A model generated the notes under the pieces. It worked only from the letters and a program-made list of their open reading frames with translations, did no database searches and was not told where the DNA came from. A stretch of 64,000 bases of DNA. Origin: Billgrantia saliphila (lineage in GTDB: Bacteria > Pseudomonadota > Gammaproteobacteria > Pseudomonadales > Halomonadaceae). The stretch covers positions 34,617 through 98,616 of the forward strand of contig NZ_PJRN01000016.1 of assembly GCF_002930105.1 (NCBI RefSeq), written 5' to 3'. Of the stretch, positions 34,639 to 44,157 are shown in pieces (position 1 is the first letter of the stretch; each line of letters starts with the position of its first letter). A program made the translations under genes and the position numbers.

Positions 34639-34647
34639 AGCTCGGGG

Positions 34648-35746
34648 CTACAATCCTTGCTTCAAGCTGGCTTCGATGAAGGCGTCCAGATCGCCGTCGA
34701 GCACCCGATCGCAGTTGCTCGTCTGCACCCCGGTACGCAGATCCTTGATGCGCTGATCATCGAGTACGTAGGAGCGGATCTGGCTGCCCCAGCCGATGTC
34801 GGCCTTGGCGTCCTCCGCTTCCTGCTTGGCGGCGTTGCGCTTCTGCATCTCGTGTTCCCACAGCTTCGCCTTGAGCTGCTTCATGGCGAAGTCGCGGTTG
34901 GCGTGCTGGCTGCGCTGGCTCTGGCAGGCCACCACGATGCCGGTGGGCTCGTGGGTGATGCGCACCGCGGAATCCGTGGTATTGACGTGCTGACCGCCGG
35001 CACCGCTGGAACGGTAGGTGTCGGTGCGCAAGTCAGCCGGGTTGATCTCGACTTCGAAGTCGTCGTCCACCTCCGGCGACAAGAACACCGAAGCGAAGGA
35101 GGTGTGGCGTCGGCCGCCCGAGTCGAACGGGCTCTTGCGTACCAGGCGGTGAACGCCGGTCTCGGTGCGCAGCCAGCCAAAGGCATGGTCACCCTGCACG
35201 TGCACGGTGGCCGACTTGATGCCCGCCACCTCGCCGGCCGAGACCTCGACGATCTCGGCCTTGAAGCCGTGGTGCTCGCACCAACGCAGGTACATGCGCA
35301 GCAGCATGTTGGCCCAGTCCTGGGCCTCGGTGCCGCCGGAACCGGCCTGGATGTCGAGGTAGGCGTTGTTGGCGTCCATCTCGCCGGAGAACATGCGCCG
35401 GAACTCGAGCTTCTCGAGGCTGGCGTTCAGCCCGTCGAGCTCCTTCCTCACCTCGGCGACGGTGTCCTCGTCCTCCTCCATCTCGGCCAGCTCCAGCAGG
35501 TCGCGGCTGTCCGCCAGGCCCCGGTCGAGCTCATCGATGGTCTCGACCACCAGCTCGAGGGAGGCGCGCTCCTTGCCGAGCTTCTGGGCATAGTCGGGGT
35601 CGTTCCAGACGCCGGGGTCCTCCAGCTCGCGGGAGACTTCCTCTAGCCGATCCTTCTTCTCGGCATAGTCAAAGATACCCCCTCAGGACGTCTGTCCGTT
35701 CCGACAGGTCCTTGATGAGGTTGTGAATGGGGTTGGTTTCCAGCAT
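34648..35746 (-). CDS. prfB: Peptide chain release factor 2, expressed by programmed +1 frameshift
   Basis: Recognises UAA and UGA stops. Translation starts at ATG 35746 ([20 protein letters not shown]), reads 25 sense codons and meets an in-frame TGA at 35669-35671 (minus strand). A +1 shift at CTT continues into the main frame, giving 365 residues, the same length as E. coli RF2. The main part contains the stop-recognition SPF tripeptide ([10 protein letters not shown]) and the peptidyl-hydrolysis GGQ ([14 protein letters not shown]). The coordinates cover both frames. Confidence 0.96.
35668..35683 (-). promoter_or_regulatory. RF2 programmed frameshift site
   Basis: Minus strand reads AGGGGG-TAT-CTT-TGA-C: a Shine-Dalgarno-like hexamer three bases before the slippery CTT and a UGA followed by C, a poor terminator. 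Low RF2 favours the +1 shift, so RF2 controls its own level. Confidence 0.95.
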
Positions 35747-36004
35747 GGGCTCGCTCGCCTGATGGCAGTGGATGTTCGACGGGCCTCGCGGCGCCGATCG
35801 ACGACGCGCCGGACGGCGCGGAAAAGGCCGCCATTGTAGCGAATTCGCCGAAACGGCGCATCCCGGCCCGCGCGCAATGTCAGTTATCTCCTACAAACAA
35901 GCAGGCAGAAGTCTCACAGCCGACTCATAGCAAGATCAACTAGGTTGTTGCCTATCGGCAGTGATCCTGCCATCTAAAAACAAGATACAAGGAGAAACAC
36001 TCTG

Positions 36005-37591
36005 ATGTTCTTGCACCTGCGCTTGCGCCCCACCCTGCTTGCCATCACCCTGGCCGCGACCCTGACGACCCTGCCCACGCATGCCGACACCCTACGCATC
36101 GCGATCATGGGCGAGCCGGCCTCCCTCGACCCGCACAAGATCAGCGGCAAATGGGAGAACGACGTGGTCGGCGACCTGTTCGAGGGGCTGGTCACCGAAG
36201 CCGCGGACGGCGAGCGCATCCCGGGTGTCGCCGAGTCCTGGGAGATTTCCGAGGATGGCACCGTCTATACCTTTCACCTGCGCGAGGACGCGCGCTGGTC
36301 GGATGGCGAGCCGGTAACCGCCGAGGACTTCGTCTTCGCCTTCCGCCGCATCCTCGATCCCGCGACGGCCGCCGACTATGCCTATCTGCTCTATCCGGTA
36401 CGCAATGCCGAGGCCATCTACACCGGCGCGGCCGAGCCCCACACGCTGGGTATAGAGGCGCTCGACGCACGCACCCTGCAGATCACGCTGGAGCGCTCGA
36501 CGCCCTACTTTCTCGACCAGCTCTCGCACTACACCGCCTATCCGGTGCCGAAGCACGTCGTGGAAGAGCACGGTGACCGCTGGTCGCGCGCCGGCAACAT
36601 GGTGTCGAACGGCCCCTTCAAGCTGCAGCGCTGGCAGTCGCAGACCCGCATCGAGGTGATCCCCAACGAGCACTTCCATGCCGCCGACGATATCGCGCTG
36701 GACGAGGTGGTCTATTTCCCCATCGAGGAGCGCAACACCGCCCTGAATCGCTTCCGCGCGGGCGAGATCGATGTCGCGCGCGAGTTTCCCACCGAACAGT
36801 ACGCCTGGCTGCGCGACAACCTGCCGGACGCCACCCATACCGCTCCCTTCCTCGGCATCTACTACTACGTGTTCAATTCGCGCGACGGCCATCCCACGGC
36901 GGACCCAAGCGTGCGCGAAGCGCTTAGCCTGGCCGTTCGCCGCGAGGTGATCAGTGAACAGATCCTGGGTACGGGCGAGGAACCCGCCTACAGTTTCGTC
37001 CCGCCTGGCGTAGGCCACTACGATCCGGCACAGCTCGCATTCGCCGACATGAGCCAGGAGGAGCGCATGGCGCGTGCCCAGGAGCTCATGGCCGAAGCCG
37101 GGTACGGACCCGACAACCCGCTCGAACTGCGGCTGCGTTACAACACCAGCGAGGACCACCGCAAGGTGGCCATCGCCATCGCCGCCATGTGGAAGCCGCT
37201 CGGCGTGGAAGTCGACCTGTTCAATTCCGAGGTCGCAGTGCACTACGCCGACCTGCGCCAGGGCGATTTCGATGTCGCCCGCGCCGGCTGGATCGGCGAC
37301 TACAACGACGCGCAGAACTTCCTCAGCCTGCTCGAGAGCGGCGTTGCCAACAACTACGGTGCCTACAGCAACGAGGAATTCGATGCGCTGATGCGGGAAG
37401 CCGCCGAGACCCAGGATCTGGACCGCCGCGGCGAGATCATGGCCGACGCCGAGCAAGTGGCGCTCGACGACAGCGCCACCCTCCCCATCAACTATTACGT
37501 CTCGCGCAACCTGGTGAACCCCGCCCTGCAAGGCTGGGAGAACAACATCGAGGACATCCATCGCTCACGCTGGATTTCCTTCGAGGATTGA
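36005..37591 (+). CDS. oppA: Oligopeptide ABC transporter, substrate-binding protein
   Basis: A 528-residue periplasmic binding protein of the SBP_bac_5 family. A signal peptide (residues 1-27, LLAITLAATLTTLPTHA) is followed by RIAIMGEPASLDPHKISGKW, then the family signature VAESWEISEDGTVYTFHLRE and RWSDGEPVTAEDFVFAFRRI. The last pattern matches OppA/MppA rather than nickel or dipeptide binders. AAGGAG lies ten bases before ATG 36005. First gene of a four-gene operon with two permeases and a fused ATPase. The 258 bases upstream contain a small hairpin (35957-35971) but no promoter I can defend. Confidence 0.92.
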   Translation: MFLHLRLRPTLLAITLAATLTTLPTHADTLRIAIMGEPASLDPHKISGKWENDVVGDLFEGLVTEAADGERIPGVAESWEISEDGTVYTFHLREDARWSDGEPVTAEDFVFAFRRILDPATAADYAYLLYPVRNAEAIYTGAAEPHTLGIEALDARTLQITLERSTPYFLDQLSHYTAYPVPKHVVEEHGDRWSRAGNMVSNGPFKLQRWQSQTRIEVIPNEHFHAADDIALDEVVYFPIEERNTALNRFRAGEIDVAREFPTEQYAWLRDNLPDATHTAPFLGIYYYVFNSRDGHPTADPSVREALSLAVRREVISEQILGTGEEPAYSFVPPGVGHYDPAQLAFADMSQEERMARAQELMAEAGYGPDNPLELRLRYNTSEDHRKVAIAIAAMWKPLGVEVDLFNSEVAVHYADLRQGDFDVARAGWIGDYNDAQNFLSLLESGVANNYGAYSNEEFDALMREAAETQDLDRRGEIMADAEQVALDDSATLPINYYVSRNLVNPALQGWENNIEDIHRSRWISFED

Positions 37592-37640
37592 CTCCTTCCA
37601 TGTTTGATGAGGCCCCGGGCAACCGGGGCCGGGGGACGCC

Positions 37641-38567
37641 ATGCTGCTCTATGTCTTCAAGCGCCTGTTCCAGGCCATTCCCACCCTGCTGATCGTCATC
37701 ACCCTGTCGTTCTTCCTCATGCATCTGGCACCAGGGGGGCCGTTCGACGGCGAGCGGCAATTGCCCGCCGAGATCGAGGCCAACCTGCTGGCGACCTACA
37801 ACCTCGACCAGCCGGTGTGGAAGCAGTACCTGATCTACCTCGGCAATTTGCTGCAAGGGGACTTCGGGCCCTCCTTCCGCTACAAGGATTTCACCGTCAC
37901 CGAGCTGATCGCCGAGGGGTTTCCCGTCAGCCTGGAACTCGGCCTGTGGGCGATCGCCCTGGCCCTGCTGCTCGGGATTCCGCTCGGCATCGTGGCGGCC
38001 CTGCGACGCAATACGGGTCTCGACTATGTCGTGATGGGCACGGCGCTGGCCGGCGTCGCCATTCCCAACTTCGTCATCGCACCGCTGCTGGCGCTGGTGT
38101 TCGGCGTGATGCTGGCCTGGCTACCCGTCGGCGGCTGGAACGATGGCCATTGGCGCAACATGGTGCTGCCGGTGGTGGCGCTGTCGATCCAGCAGATCGC
38201 CTACATCGCGCGGATGACTCGCGCCAGCATGATCGAGGTATTGGGCAGCCACTTCATCCGCACGGCTCGCGCCAAGGGACTATCGGAACGCGAAGTGATC
38301 TGGCATCACGCGCTGCGACCCTCGCTGCTGCCGGTGGTCTCCTACCTGGGCCCGGCCATCGCCGGGATCATCACCGGCTCGGTGGTGATCGAGCAGATCT
38401 TCGGCATTCCCGGCATCGGGCGCTACTTCGTGCAGGCCGCGCTGAACCGAGACTACACGCTGGTGATGGGCACGGTAGTGTTCTACGGCATGCTGATCGT
38501 GCTGCTGAACCTCATCGTCGACCTCATCTACTCCGTCCTCGACCCGCAGATCCGCTATGACGACTGA
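37641..38567 (+). CDS. oppB: Oligopeptide ABC transporter permease OppB
   Basis: A 308-residue inner-membrane permease with six hydrophobic segments. N-terminal LFQAIPTLLIVITLSFFLMH and PGGPFDGERQLP are standard for OppB, and the EAA-like loop coupling to the ATPase is IRTARAKGLSEREVIWHHAL. Begins 49 bases after oppA and overlaps oppC by 11 bases. Confidence 0.94.
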   Translation: MLLYVFKRLFQAIPTLLIVITLSFFLMHLAPGGPFDGERQLPAEIEANLLATYNLDQPVWKQYLIYLGNLLQGDFGPSFRYKDFTVTELIAEGFPVSLELGLWAIALALLLGIPLGIVAALRRNTGLDYVVMGTALAGVAIPNFVIAPLLALVFGVMLAWLPVGGWNDGHWRNMVLPVVALSIQQIAYIARMTRASMIEVLGSHFIRTARAKGLSEREVIWHHALRPSLLPVVSYLGPAIAGIITGSVVIEQIFGIPGIGRYFVQAALNRDYTLVMGTVVFYGMLIVLLNLIVDLIYSVLDPQIRYDD

Positions 38568-39453
38568 AACCACTACGCTGCATGCGCAAGGCGCCTCTCC
38601 GCACCTGGGAGAGAGCCTGGGCCGCGAGGCCTGGCGCCGCCTCAAGCAAAACCGCGCCGCCATGGCCAGCCTGGTGCTGCTGACCCTGATCGCCGTCGCC
38701 TGCCTGGTCGGACCGTGGTTGACGCCCTGGGGACTCAACGAGGTGGACTGGACCGCCTTCAGCGCGCCCCCGAGCCTCGCCGACGGGCACTACGCCGGCA
38801 CCGACGCCAACGGACGCGACCTGCTCACGCGCACGCTATATGGCGGCCAGATCTCGCTCTCGGTCGCGGTGGTGGCGACCTTCGTCTCGCTGGTGATCGG
38901 CGTGCTCTACGGCGCCGTGGCCGGCTACGTGGGCGGGCGGGTCGACACCCTGATGATGCGCTTCGTGGACATCATGTACTCGCTGCCTTTCATGTTCATG
39001 GTGATCCTGCTGATGGTGGTGTTCGGACGCCACATTCTGCTGATCTACGCCGCCATCGGCGCCGTGGAGTGGCTCGACATGTCACGCATCGTCCGCGGCC
39101 AGACCCTCGCCCTGAAACGCCGCGAGTTCGTCGAGGCCGCCCGAGCCCTGGGCGTCCGGGGGCGCACCATCGTTACTCGACACCTGATTCCCAACACGCT
39201 GGGACCGGTCATCGTCTACGTGACCCTGACCGTGCCCAAGGTGATCCTGCTCGAGAGTTTCCTGTCGTTCCTGGGCCTCGGCGTGCAGGAGCCGATGACC
39301 AGCTGGGGCGTGCTGATCAGCGAGGGCGTCGACATGATGCAGGGCGCGCCCTGGCTGCTGCTGGTGCCCTCGACCTTTCTCGCCCTCACCCTGTTCTGCT
39401 TGAATTTTCTCGGCGACGGGCTGCGCGATGCCCTCGATCCCCGGACGCGCTAA
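38557..39453 (+). CDS. oppC: Oligopeptide ABC transporter permease OppC
   Basis: A 298-residue permease. The cytoplasmic N-terminus contains LGREAWRRLKQNRAAMASLV, the OppC_N signature, followed by the periplasmic GTDANGRDLLTRTLYGGQIS motif and the EAA loop VEAARALGVRGRTIVTRHLI. Six hydrophobic segments. Start overlaps oppB; 11 bases separate it from the ATPase gene. Confidence 0.94.
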   Translation: MTTETTTLHAQGASPHLGESLGREAWRRLKQNRAAMASLVLLTLIAVACLVGPWLTPWGLNEVDWTAFSAPPSLADGHYAGTDANGRDLLTRTLYGGQISLSVAVVATFVSLVIGVLYGAVAGYVGGRVDTLMMRFVDIMYSLPFMFMVILLMVVFGRHILLIYAAIGAVEWLDMSRIVRGQTLALKRREFVEAARALGVRGRTIVTRHLIPNTLGPVIVYVTLTVPKVILLESFLSFLGLGVQEPMTSWGVLISEGVDMMQGAPWLLLVPSTFLALTLFCLNFLGDGLRDALDPRTR

Positions 39454-39464
39454 CGGAGGCCACC

Positions 39465-41075
39465 ATGCCGCACCCCTTGCTGGAACTCAATCGCTTGAGA
39501 GTCGACTTCGCGCTCCCCCATGGCCGAGTCACCGCGATCAAAGATGTCAGCTTTTCTCTTCAGGCCGGCGAGACCCTGGCCCTGGTCGGCGAGTCCGGTT
39601 CGGGCAAGTCGGTATCCGCCACGGCAATACTGCGCCTGCTTCCGGAGATGGCTTTGCCCAGCGGCACCATTCGCTGGCACGGCAATCAGGACGAGGAGGA
39701 TCTGCTCAGCGTTCCCTACAAGCGCATGCGGCGCATTCGCGGCAACGAGATATCGATGATCTTTCAGGAGCCCATGACCTCACTGAACCCGCTGCAGCGC
39801 ATCGGCCGCCAGATACGCGAAGTCCTCGACAAGCACACCTCGCTGCGCGGCGCGGCGGCCAACGCCAGGGTGATCGACCTGCTCGAGCAGGTCGGTATAC
39901 CCGATCCGCATCGGCGCGCCACGAGCTATCCCCACGAACTCTCCGGCGGCCAGCGTCAGCGCGTGATGATCGCCATGGCGCTCGCCTGCGAGCCCAAGCT
40001 GCTGATTGCCGACGAGCCCACCACCGCCTTGGACGTCACCGTGCAGGCCCAGATCCTGGCGCTGCTCAAGGAGCTTCAGCAGCGCTATGGCATGGCGATC
40101 CTTTTCATCACTCATGACTTGGGCATCGTGCGCCATTTCGCCGACCGGGTCTGCGTGATGCGCCACGGCGAAGTGGTCGAGTCCGCACCGACCCAGGAAC
40201 TCTTCGAATGCCCGCGGCACGACTACACCCGCATGCTGATCGACGCCGAGCCCCACGGCAGCAAGCCTCCGGTACCATCGAGCGCCCCCGTGATGCTGGA
40301 TGCCAAGGACCTGCGCGTCCGCTTTGCCCTGAAGAAGCGCCTGTTCCGGCCAAACGAGGTCTTCGAGGCGGTACGCGGCATCGACCTGACGATACGCAAG
40401 GGGCAGACGGTGGGCATCGTCGGCGAGTCGGGCTCCGGCAAGTCGACGCTCGGGCGGGCTCTGCTGCGGCTGCTGGAGAGTTCTGGCGATATCCGCTTCG
40501 AGGACACCGAGCTGACCCATTTGGACAGCAGTCAGCTGCGCCCGCTGCGAGCGCGAATGCAGGTGGTATTCCAGGACCCGTTCGGCTCGCTGTCGCCACG
40601 CCTCACGGTCGGGGAGATCGTCGGCGAAGGGCTGCGTGTGCATTACCCCGAACTGACGCGGCGGCAGCGCACCGAGCGGGTCGTCCAAGCGCTGGAGGAG
40701 GTCTCGCTGGACCCGACGATGCGCCAGCGCTACCCCCACGAGTTTTCCGGAGGTCAACGTCAGCGCATCGCCATCGCCCGTGCTCTGGTGCTGAAACCCC
40801 AATTCCTGCTACTCGACGAGCCCACCTCGGCGCTGGATCGCTCGGTCCAGGCGACGGTGATCGAGCTGCTGAGAACACTGCAGCAGAGGCATGAGCTGAC
40901 CTACCTGTTCATCAGCCATGATCTCGCCGTGGTACGTGCGCTGGCCGATACCGTGCTGGTCATGTGGGAAGGCCGGATCGTCGAGCAGGGCGAGACCGAA
41001 GCCCTGTTCCGCGAACCGCGGGAGCCCTATACCCGCGAACTGATGCGCGCCGCCTTTCTCGACCAGGCAGCCTAG
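39465..41075 (+). CDS. Fused double ATPase of the oligopeptide ABC transporter (OppD-OppF)
   Basis: A 536-residue protein carrying two complete ABC ATPases in one chain. Domain 1 (about 1-265): Walker A GESGSGKSVSA, signature LSGGQRQRVMIAMAL, Walker B LLIADEPTTALD. Domain 2 (about 275-536): Walker A GESGSGKSTLGRALL, signature FSGGQRQRIAIARAL, Walker B LLLDEPTSALD. Each half ends in the regulatory region typical of OppD and OppF. This one-gene arrangement is known from YejF- and GsiA-type systems, whereas the E. coli Opp system has two genes. GGAGG lies eight bases before ATG 39465. Powers the OppB/OppC channel. Confidence 0.93.
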   Translation: MPHPLLELNRLRVDFALPHGRVTAIKDVSFSLQAGETLALVGESGSGKSVSATAILRLLPEMALPSGTIRWHGNQDEEDLLSVPYKRMRRIRGNEISMIFQEPMTSLNPLQRIGRQIREVLDKHTSLRGAAANARVIDLLEQVGIPDPHRRATSYPHELSGGQRQRVMIAMALACEPKLLIADEPTTALDVTVQAQILALLKELQQRYGMAILFITHDLGIVRHFADRVCVMRHGEVVESAPTQELFECPRHDYTRMLIDAEPHGSKPPVPSSAPVMLDAKDLRVRFALKKRLFRPNEVFEAVRGIDLTIRKGQTVGIVGESGSGKSTLGRALLRLLESSGDIRFEDTELTHLDSSQLRPLRARMQVVFQDPFGSLSPRLTVGEIVGEGLRVHYPELTRRQRTERVVQALEEVSLDPTMRQRYPHEFSGGQRQRIAIARALVLKPQFLLLDEPTSALDRSVQATVIELLRTLQQRHELTYLFISHDLAVVRALADTVLVMWEGRIVEQGETEALFREPREPYTRELMRAAFLDQAA

Positions 41076-41174
41076 AAGAGACGCAAAGCAATAGGCTTTG
41101 GCCCCTCTCCGCCCTGCTGAGGCACATGCTCAGGCTGTTGGTGGTTGCTATCTACGACTGGCTGCGTCGCCTGG

Positions 41175-42104
41175 CTAATCATGCCTATTCCGCAGAACTT
41201 GCGGCTCCCAGTATGGCTGGCCGGCGAAGCGCTCTGCAAAGAAGTCAACGACAGTGCGTACCTTGTTCGCAAGACGCCGTGTCGGCGGGTAAACGGCGTA
41301 GAGTGTCGAATCCTTCAGCGGATAGTCCAGCAGGACCGCCGTCAGGTCACCGCGGTCTATCTCCTTGCCCACGATGAACGCCGGAAGGGCCGCCAGGCCC
41401 AGGCCCCTGAGAGCGGCGTCACGCAGCATCTCGGCGTTGTTGCCCTTGAACCGTCCCTTGGTACGAATCGATTCCCACTTGCCGTCAACCAAGAAGCGCC
41501 ATTGTTCTGCCGGTGTGGCATTCGTGTAAATGAGACAGTCGTGATCATGGAGTTCCTGTGGTGTGGCAGGAATGCCGTGCCGGTTGGCATATGCCGGGCT
41601 GCAAACTACCAACCGGCGAATGGGGGCCAATCGGCGAGCGATCAAGGTCGAATCCTTGAGCGCTCCGATGCGGATGGCCATGTCGAAGCCTTCTGCGACC
41701 AAGTCCAGATAGCGGTCGTCCTGCTCGATCTGAACCTCGAATTGAGGATACTGCTCCAGTAGCGTGGCAACGGCCGGCAGCAAGTGCATGGTGGTAAAGG
41801 CGAGGGGCGCCGCCATGCGTACCAGTCCGCGCGGCTCCGCAGAGGCCGAGACAACGGCGTCGACGGCCTCATCGAGATCGTCGAGGATGCGACGGGTGCG
41901 CTCATAAAAGGCGAGGGCGATATCGGTCGGGGTGACATGGTGTGTCGTACGGTTGAACAGCCGCACGTTCAGGCTGGCTTCCAGTGCCGAGATACGCCGT
42001 GTGACAACCGATTTCGATACACCGAGCCGCTCGGCGGCCCGAGTGAAATTGCCGGTTTCCACCACCAGCGCAAAGGTAGCGAGGGCGCTCGATTCAGGCG
42101 GCAT
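41175..42104 (-). CDS. LysR family transcriptional regulator
   Basis: A 309-residue LysR-type regulator. The HTH (about residues 18-50) reads [20 protein letters not shown] followed by [20 protein letters not shown]; the effector domain begins near residue 88 ([20 protein letters not shown]) and is of the CrgA-like group often linked to quinone or aldehyde stress. ATG 42104 has AGAGGA at nine bases; an ATG at 42137 would add 11 residues. Divergent from wrbA with 110 bases between, so it probably regulates that gene and itself. Confidence 0.88.
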   Translation of the reverse strand: MPPESSALATFALVVETGNFTRAAERLGVSKSVVTRRISALEASLNVRLFNRTTHHVTPTDIALAFYERTRRILDDLDEAVDAVVSASAEPRGLVRMAAPLAFTTMHLLPAVATLLEQYPQFEVQIEQDDRYLDLVAEGFDMAIRIGALKDSTLIARRLAPIRRLVVCSPAYANRHGIPATPQELHDHDCLIYTNATPAEQWRFLVDGKWESIRTKGRFKGNNAEMLRDAALRGLGLAALPAFIVGKEIDRGDLTAVLLDYPLKDSTLYAVYPPTRRLANKVRTVVDFFAERFAGQPYWEPQVLRNRHD

Positions 42105-42161
42105 TTGCGTTGTCCTCTGATCAACACCGTTATTCACTAGCGGCTGTTTCCGATAAATATA

Positions 42162-42180
42162 GCAACACTACACTGGTTGC
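42162..42180. promoter_or_regulatory. Possible LysR operator between lysR and wrbA
   Basis: GCAAC (42162-42166) and GTTGC (42176-42180) form a 19-base dyad in the divergent intergenic region, of the size expected for a LysR recognition site; it is not the classic T-N11-A form. Confidence 0.35.
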
Positions 42181-42214
42181 CGTACCCACCCAAATCGGAA
42201 GACAGGAGCTTACG

Positions 42215-42841
42215 ATGACCAGTGTGCTAGTTCTCTATTACTCCTCCTATGGCCATATCGAGACAATGGCGCATGCCGTTGCCGAGGGGGCCAGGGAAGC
42301 TGGTAGTCACGCTACCGTGAAGCGTGTGCCCGAGTTGGTGCCGACGGAAGCGGCACAGGCGGCGGGATACAAGCTCGACCAGCCGGCACCCGTGGCAACG
42401 GTCGAGGAGCTGGCCGACTACAATGCCATTATCTTCGGTACCCCTACCCGCTATGGGAACATGACTGCTCAGATGAAGAACTTCCTCGACCAGACCGGAG
42501 ATATGTGGTTCGAGGGGAAGTTCATCGGCAAGACCGGGTCGGTCTTCACCTCGTCGGGTTCGCAACATGGTGGTCAGGAGTCGACGATCCTCACTTTTCA
42601 AACGGTCCTATTCCATCTGGGCATGGTGGTAGTCGGCCTGCCATATAGTTTCGAGGAGCAGATGAGCATGGACGAGATTCTCGGTGGCTCACCCTACGGA
42701 GCCGCGACGATATCGGGATCCGACGATAGTCGTCGGCCCTCGACCATCGAGCTGGAAGGCGCCAGATTCCAGGGGCGACATGTCGCCGGCATTGCCGGGA
42801 AGCTGGCCAGACATCTATCACCCGACTCGTCCGAAATATGA
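42215..42841 (+). CDS. wrbA: NAD(P)H:quinone oxidoreductase, WrbA type
   Basis: A 208-residue flavodoxin-like protein that reduces quinones by two electrons. The FMN loop [19 protein letters not shown] (residues 8-26), the [19 protein letters not shown] segment and the [15 protein letters not shown] loop are diagnostic of WrbA. ACAGGAG precedes ATG 42215. The normal C-terminus seems to end at [12 protein letters not shown]; here about ten extra residues ([10 protein letters not shown]) follow, encoded by DNA that in another frame carries a remnant of an unrelated gene. Divergent from lysR. Confidence 0.92.
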   Translation: MTSVLVLYYSSYGHIETMAHAVAEGAREAGSHATVKRVPELVPTEAAQAAGYKLDQPAPVATVEELADYNAIIFGTPTRYGNMTAQMKNFLDQTGDMWFEGKFIGKTGSVFTSSGSQHGGQESTILTFQTVLFHLGMVVVGLPYSFEEQMSMDEILGGSPYGAATISGSDDSRRPSTIELEGARFQGRHVAGIAGKLARHLSPDSSEI

Positions 42842-42908
42842 AGGACGGATCACGGTGCCCGTGCTATGGGACAAGAAGGCACGCCAGATCGTCAGCAATG
42901 ACTCGGCG
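42834..42908 (+). pseudogene. Remnant of a glutathionyl-hydroquinone reductase (YqjG/Xi-class GST)
   Basis: Read in the frame starting at 42834, 25 codons give [19 protein letters not shown] followed by SNDSA. This matches the highly conserved YxGRVTVPVLWDK(K/Q)xxTIVSNES stretch of glutathionyl-hydroquinone reductases (from memory of the family). The frame has no start, ends at 42953 in unrelated sequence, and overlaps the wrbA stop. Only the fragment remains. A short chance match is unlikely given 20 near-consecutive identities or conservative changes, but a search should confirm. Confidence 0.65.
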
Positions 42909-42978
42909 CGTGGACCTAATGTTATCGGTCGCTTGAGTTTGTCGGCCTATTGAACCAGGCGATCGGTGAGGGAGGTGA

Positions 42979-43581
42979 ATGTATACCCATACGATGATCA
43001 TTGGAGGAACGGGGATGTTGCGGTCTGCCTCCCTGGAGCTGGCAACTCGATCCAGGCGTCTCACTTCCGTCGCTCGTACAAGACGATCCCTCAGCACCCT
43101 CGATCGAGACTGGCCAGCAGGTGCGGGGGCACACGATATTCTGTCGCTTGACTGGACAATGCCGGGCCTGTTCCTGGAGGGGATTAAGCACCATGTCGCC
43201 CGTACCGGGGGCCCGGATCTTGTTGTCGCTTGGATGCATGAAGATGCACTCACACTGCGCATCGCGGCGAGGCTTGCGGAAGATAGCCCAATACCTCACT
43301 TCTTCCATATCATTGGCAGTGCTAAGGTGAATCCCCTAAAGATAGCGGATTCCTTGCGAATGTCTGCCGAGGCAACCAACCTGCATCATTATCATCAGAT
43401 CGTTCTCGGCGGGCACGGCAGTGGCAGAAGAGTGCGCTGGCTTACCGATTGGGAAATCTCGCGAGGAGTGCTTCAAGCCGTCGAGAGACAGAAATCCATG
43501 TATGTTGTCGGCACGCTGGAGAGGTGGACCGGTGCTCCAATCGATGCTTGCGACTACCAAGTCAGACGAGGCTACAGATAA
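42979..43581 (+). CDS. Atypical short-chain dehydrogenase-like protein
   Basis: A 200-residue protein. The N-terminal MIIGGTGMLRSASLELATRS is an NAD(P)-binding glycine-rich turn (GGTGML), followed by a strand/Arg pattern (LTSVARTRR) suited to NADPH. The middle DLVVAWMHEDALTLRIAARL, the HFFHIIGS strand and the end RWLTDWEISRGVLQAVERQK with VGTLERW match small Rossmann proteins annotated short-chain dehydrogenase in Firmicutes and elsewhere; the YxxxK catalytic pair of classical SDRs is not evident. GGAGG lies three bases before ATG 42979 (tight); ATG 42994 is possible. DNA here is less GC-rich than the surroundings. Confidence 0.7.
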   Translation: MYTHTMIIGGTGMLRSASLELATRSRRLTSVARTRRSLSTLDRDWPAGAGAHDILSLDWTMPGLFLEGIKHHVARTGGPDLVVAWMHEDALTLRIAARLAEDSPIPHFFHIIGSAKVNPLKIADSLRMSAEATNLHHYHQIVLGGHGSGRRVRWLTDWEISRGVLQAVERQKSMYVVGTLERWTGAPIDACDYQVRRGYR

Positions 43582-43719
43582 CCAGAAACTGTTTGGACGT
43601 CTCGCATGCTTCCAGGCACCCTTCTGCCGCAGGAGGCCGTACGGTTTCCAGGGGAGCCGGATGAATCCTGACTATCTCTATGTGGACCGCGGATGTAAGG
43701 CGATGAACAAGAGGTACAC

Positions 43720-44157
43720 ATGTATAGCCATGTGACAGTTGGCTGTTCCGATCTGGATAAAGCCACTGACTTCTATGATGCCATCCTTACTTTGCTGGGC
43801 TTGGAGCGACGACCGGTATCTCCCGATGGCGGCCCGGCTTCTGCATGCTGGGTCATGCCAGGACAGTCGCTACCCCGCTTTTACGTCTATGTACCGTTCG
43901 ACGGCAAGCCAGCCCGCGCAGGCAATGGCAGCATGGTCGCTTTCGCCGCCTCTTCTCCATGCGCTGTACGTGCCGCCTATCAAACGGCTTTGGCAGCTGG
44001 AGCCAAAGACGAAGGGGAGCCGGGTGAGCGCAAGCATTATGGCGTTGGTTACTATGGCGCTTACTTCCGCGATCTAGACGGGAACAAGATACACATCGTA
44101 TATCGCGGCGACCTCGATACGAGCCACCTTCCTCGACCGATCGATCCGACCTCGTAA
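43720..44157 (+). CDS. VOC family protein (glyoxalase-like)
   Basis: A 145-residue vicinal-oxygen-chelate protein: SHVTVGCSDLDKATDFYDAI begins the first beta-alpha-beta unit with the usual His4 metal ligand, and GYYGAYFRDLDGNKIHIVYR is the C-terminal strand pair with the Glu/His ligand position occupied by His. The family includes glyoxalases, dioxygenases and resistance proteins; no specific substrate can be assigned. AAGAGGTACAC precedes ATG 43720. The 138 bases before it contain no convincing gene (a 21-codon ATG frame at 43605 has no supporting context). Confidence 0.85.
   Translation: MYSHVTVGCSDLDKATDFYDAILTLLGLERRPVSPDGGPASACWVMPGQSLPRFYVYVPFDGKPARAGNGSMVAFAASSPCAVRAAYQTALAAGAKDEGEPGERKHYGVGYYGAYFRDLDGNKIHIVYRGDLDTSHLPRPIDPTS

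Noticed and set aside
36092..37561. 489-codon minus-strand frame antisense to oppA
   Set aside because: Mirror of the oppA codons; no family character, promoter or ribosome site.
43421..43735. 104-codon frame overlapping the SDR-like gene end
   Set aside because: Cys/Arg-rich chance frame without a ribosome site.
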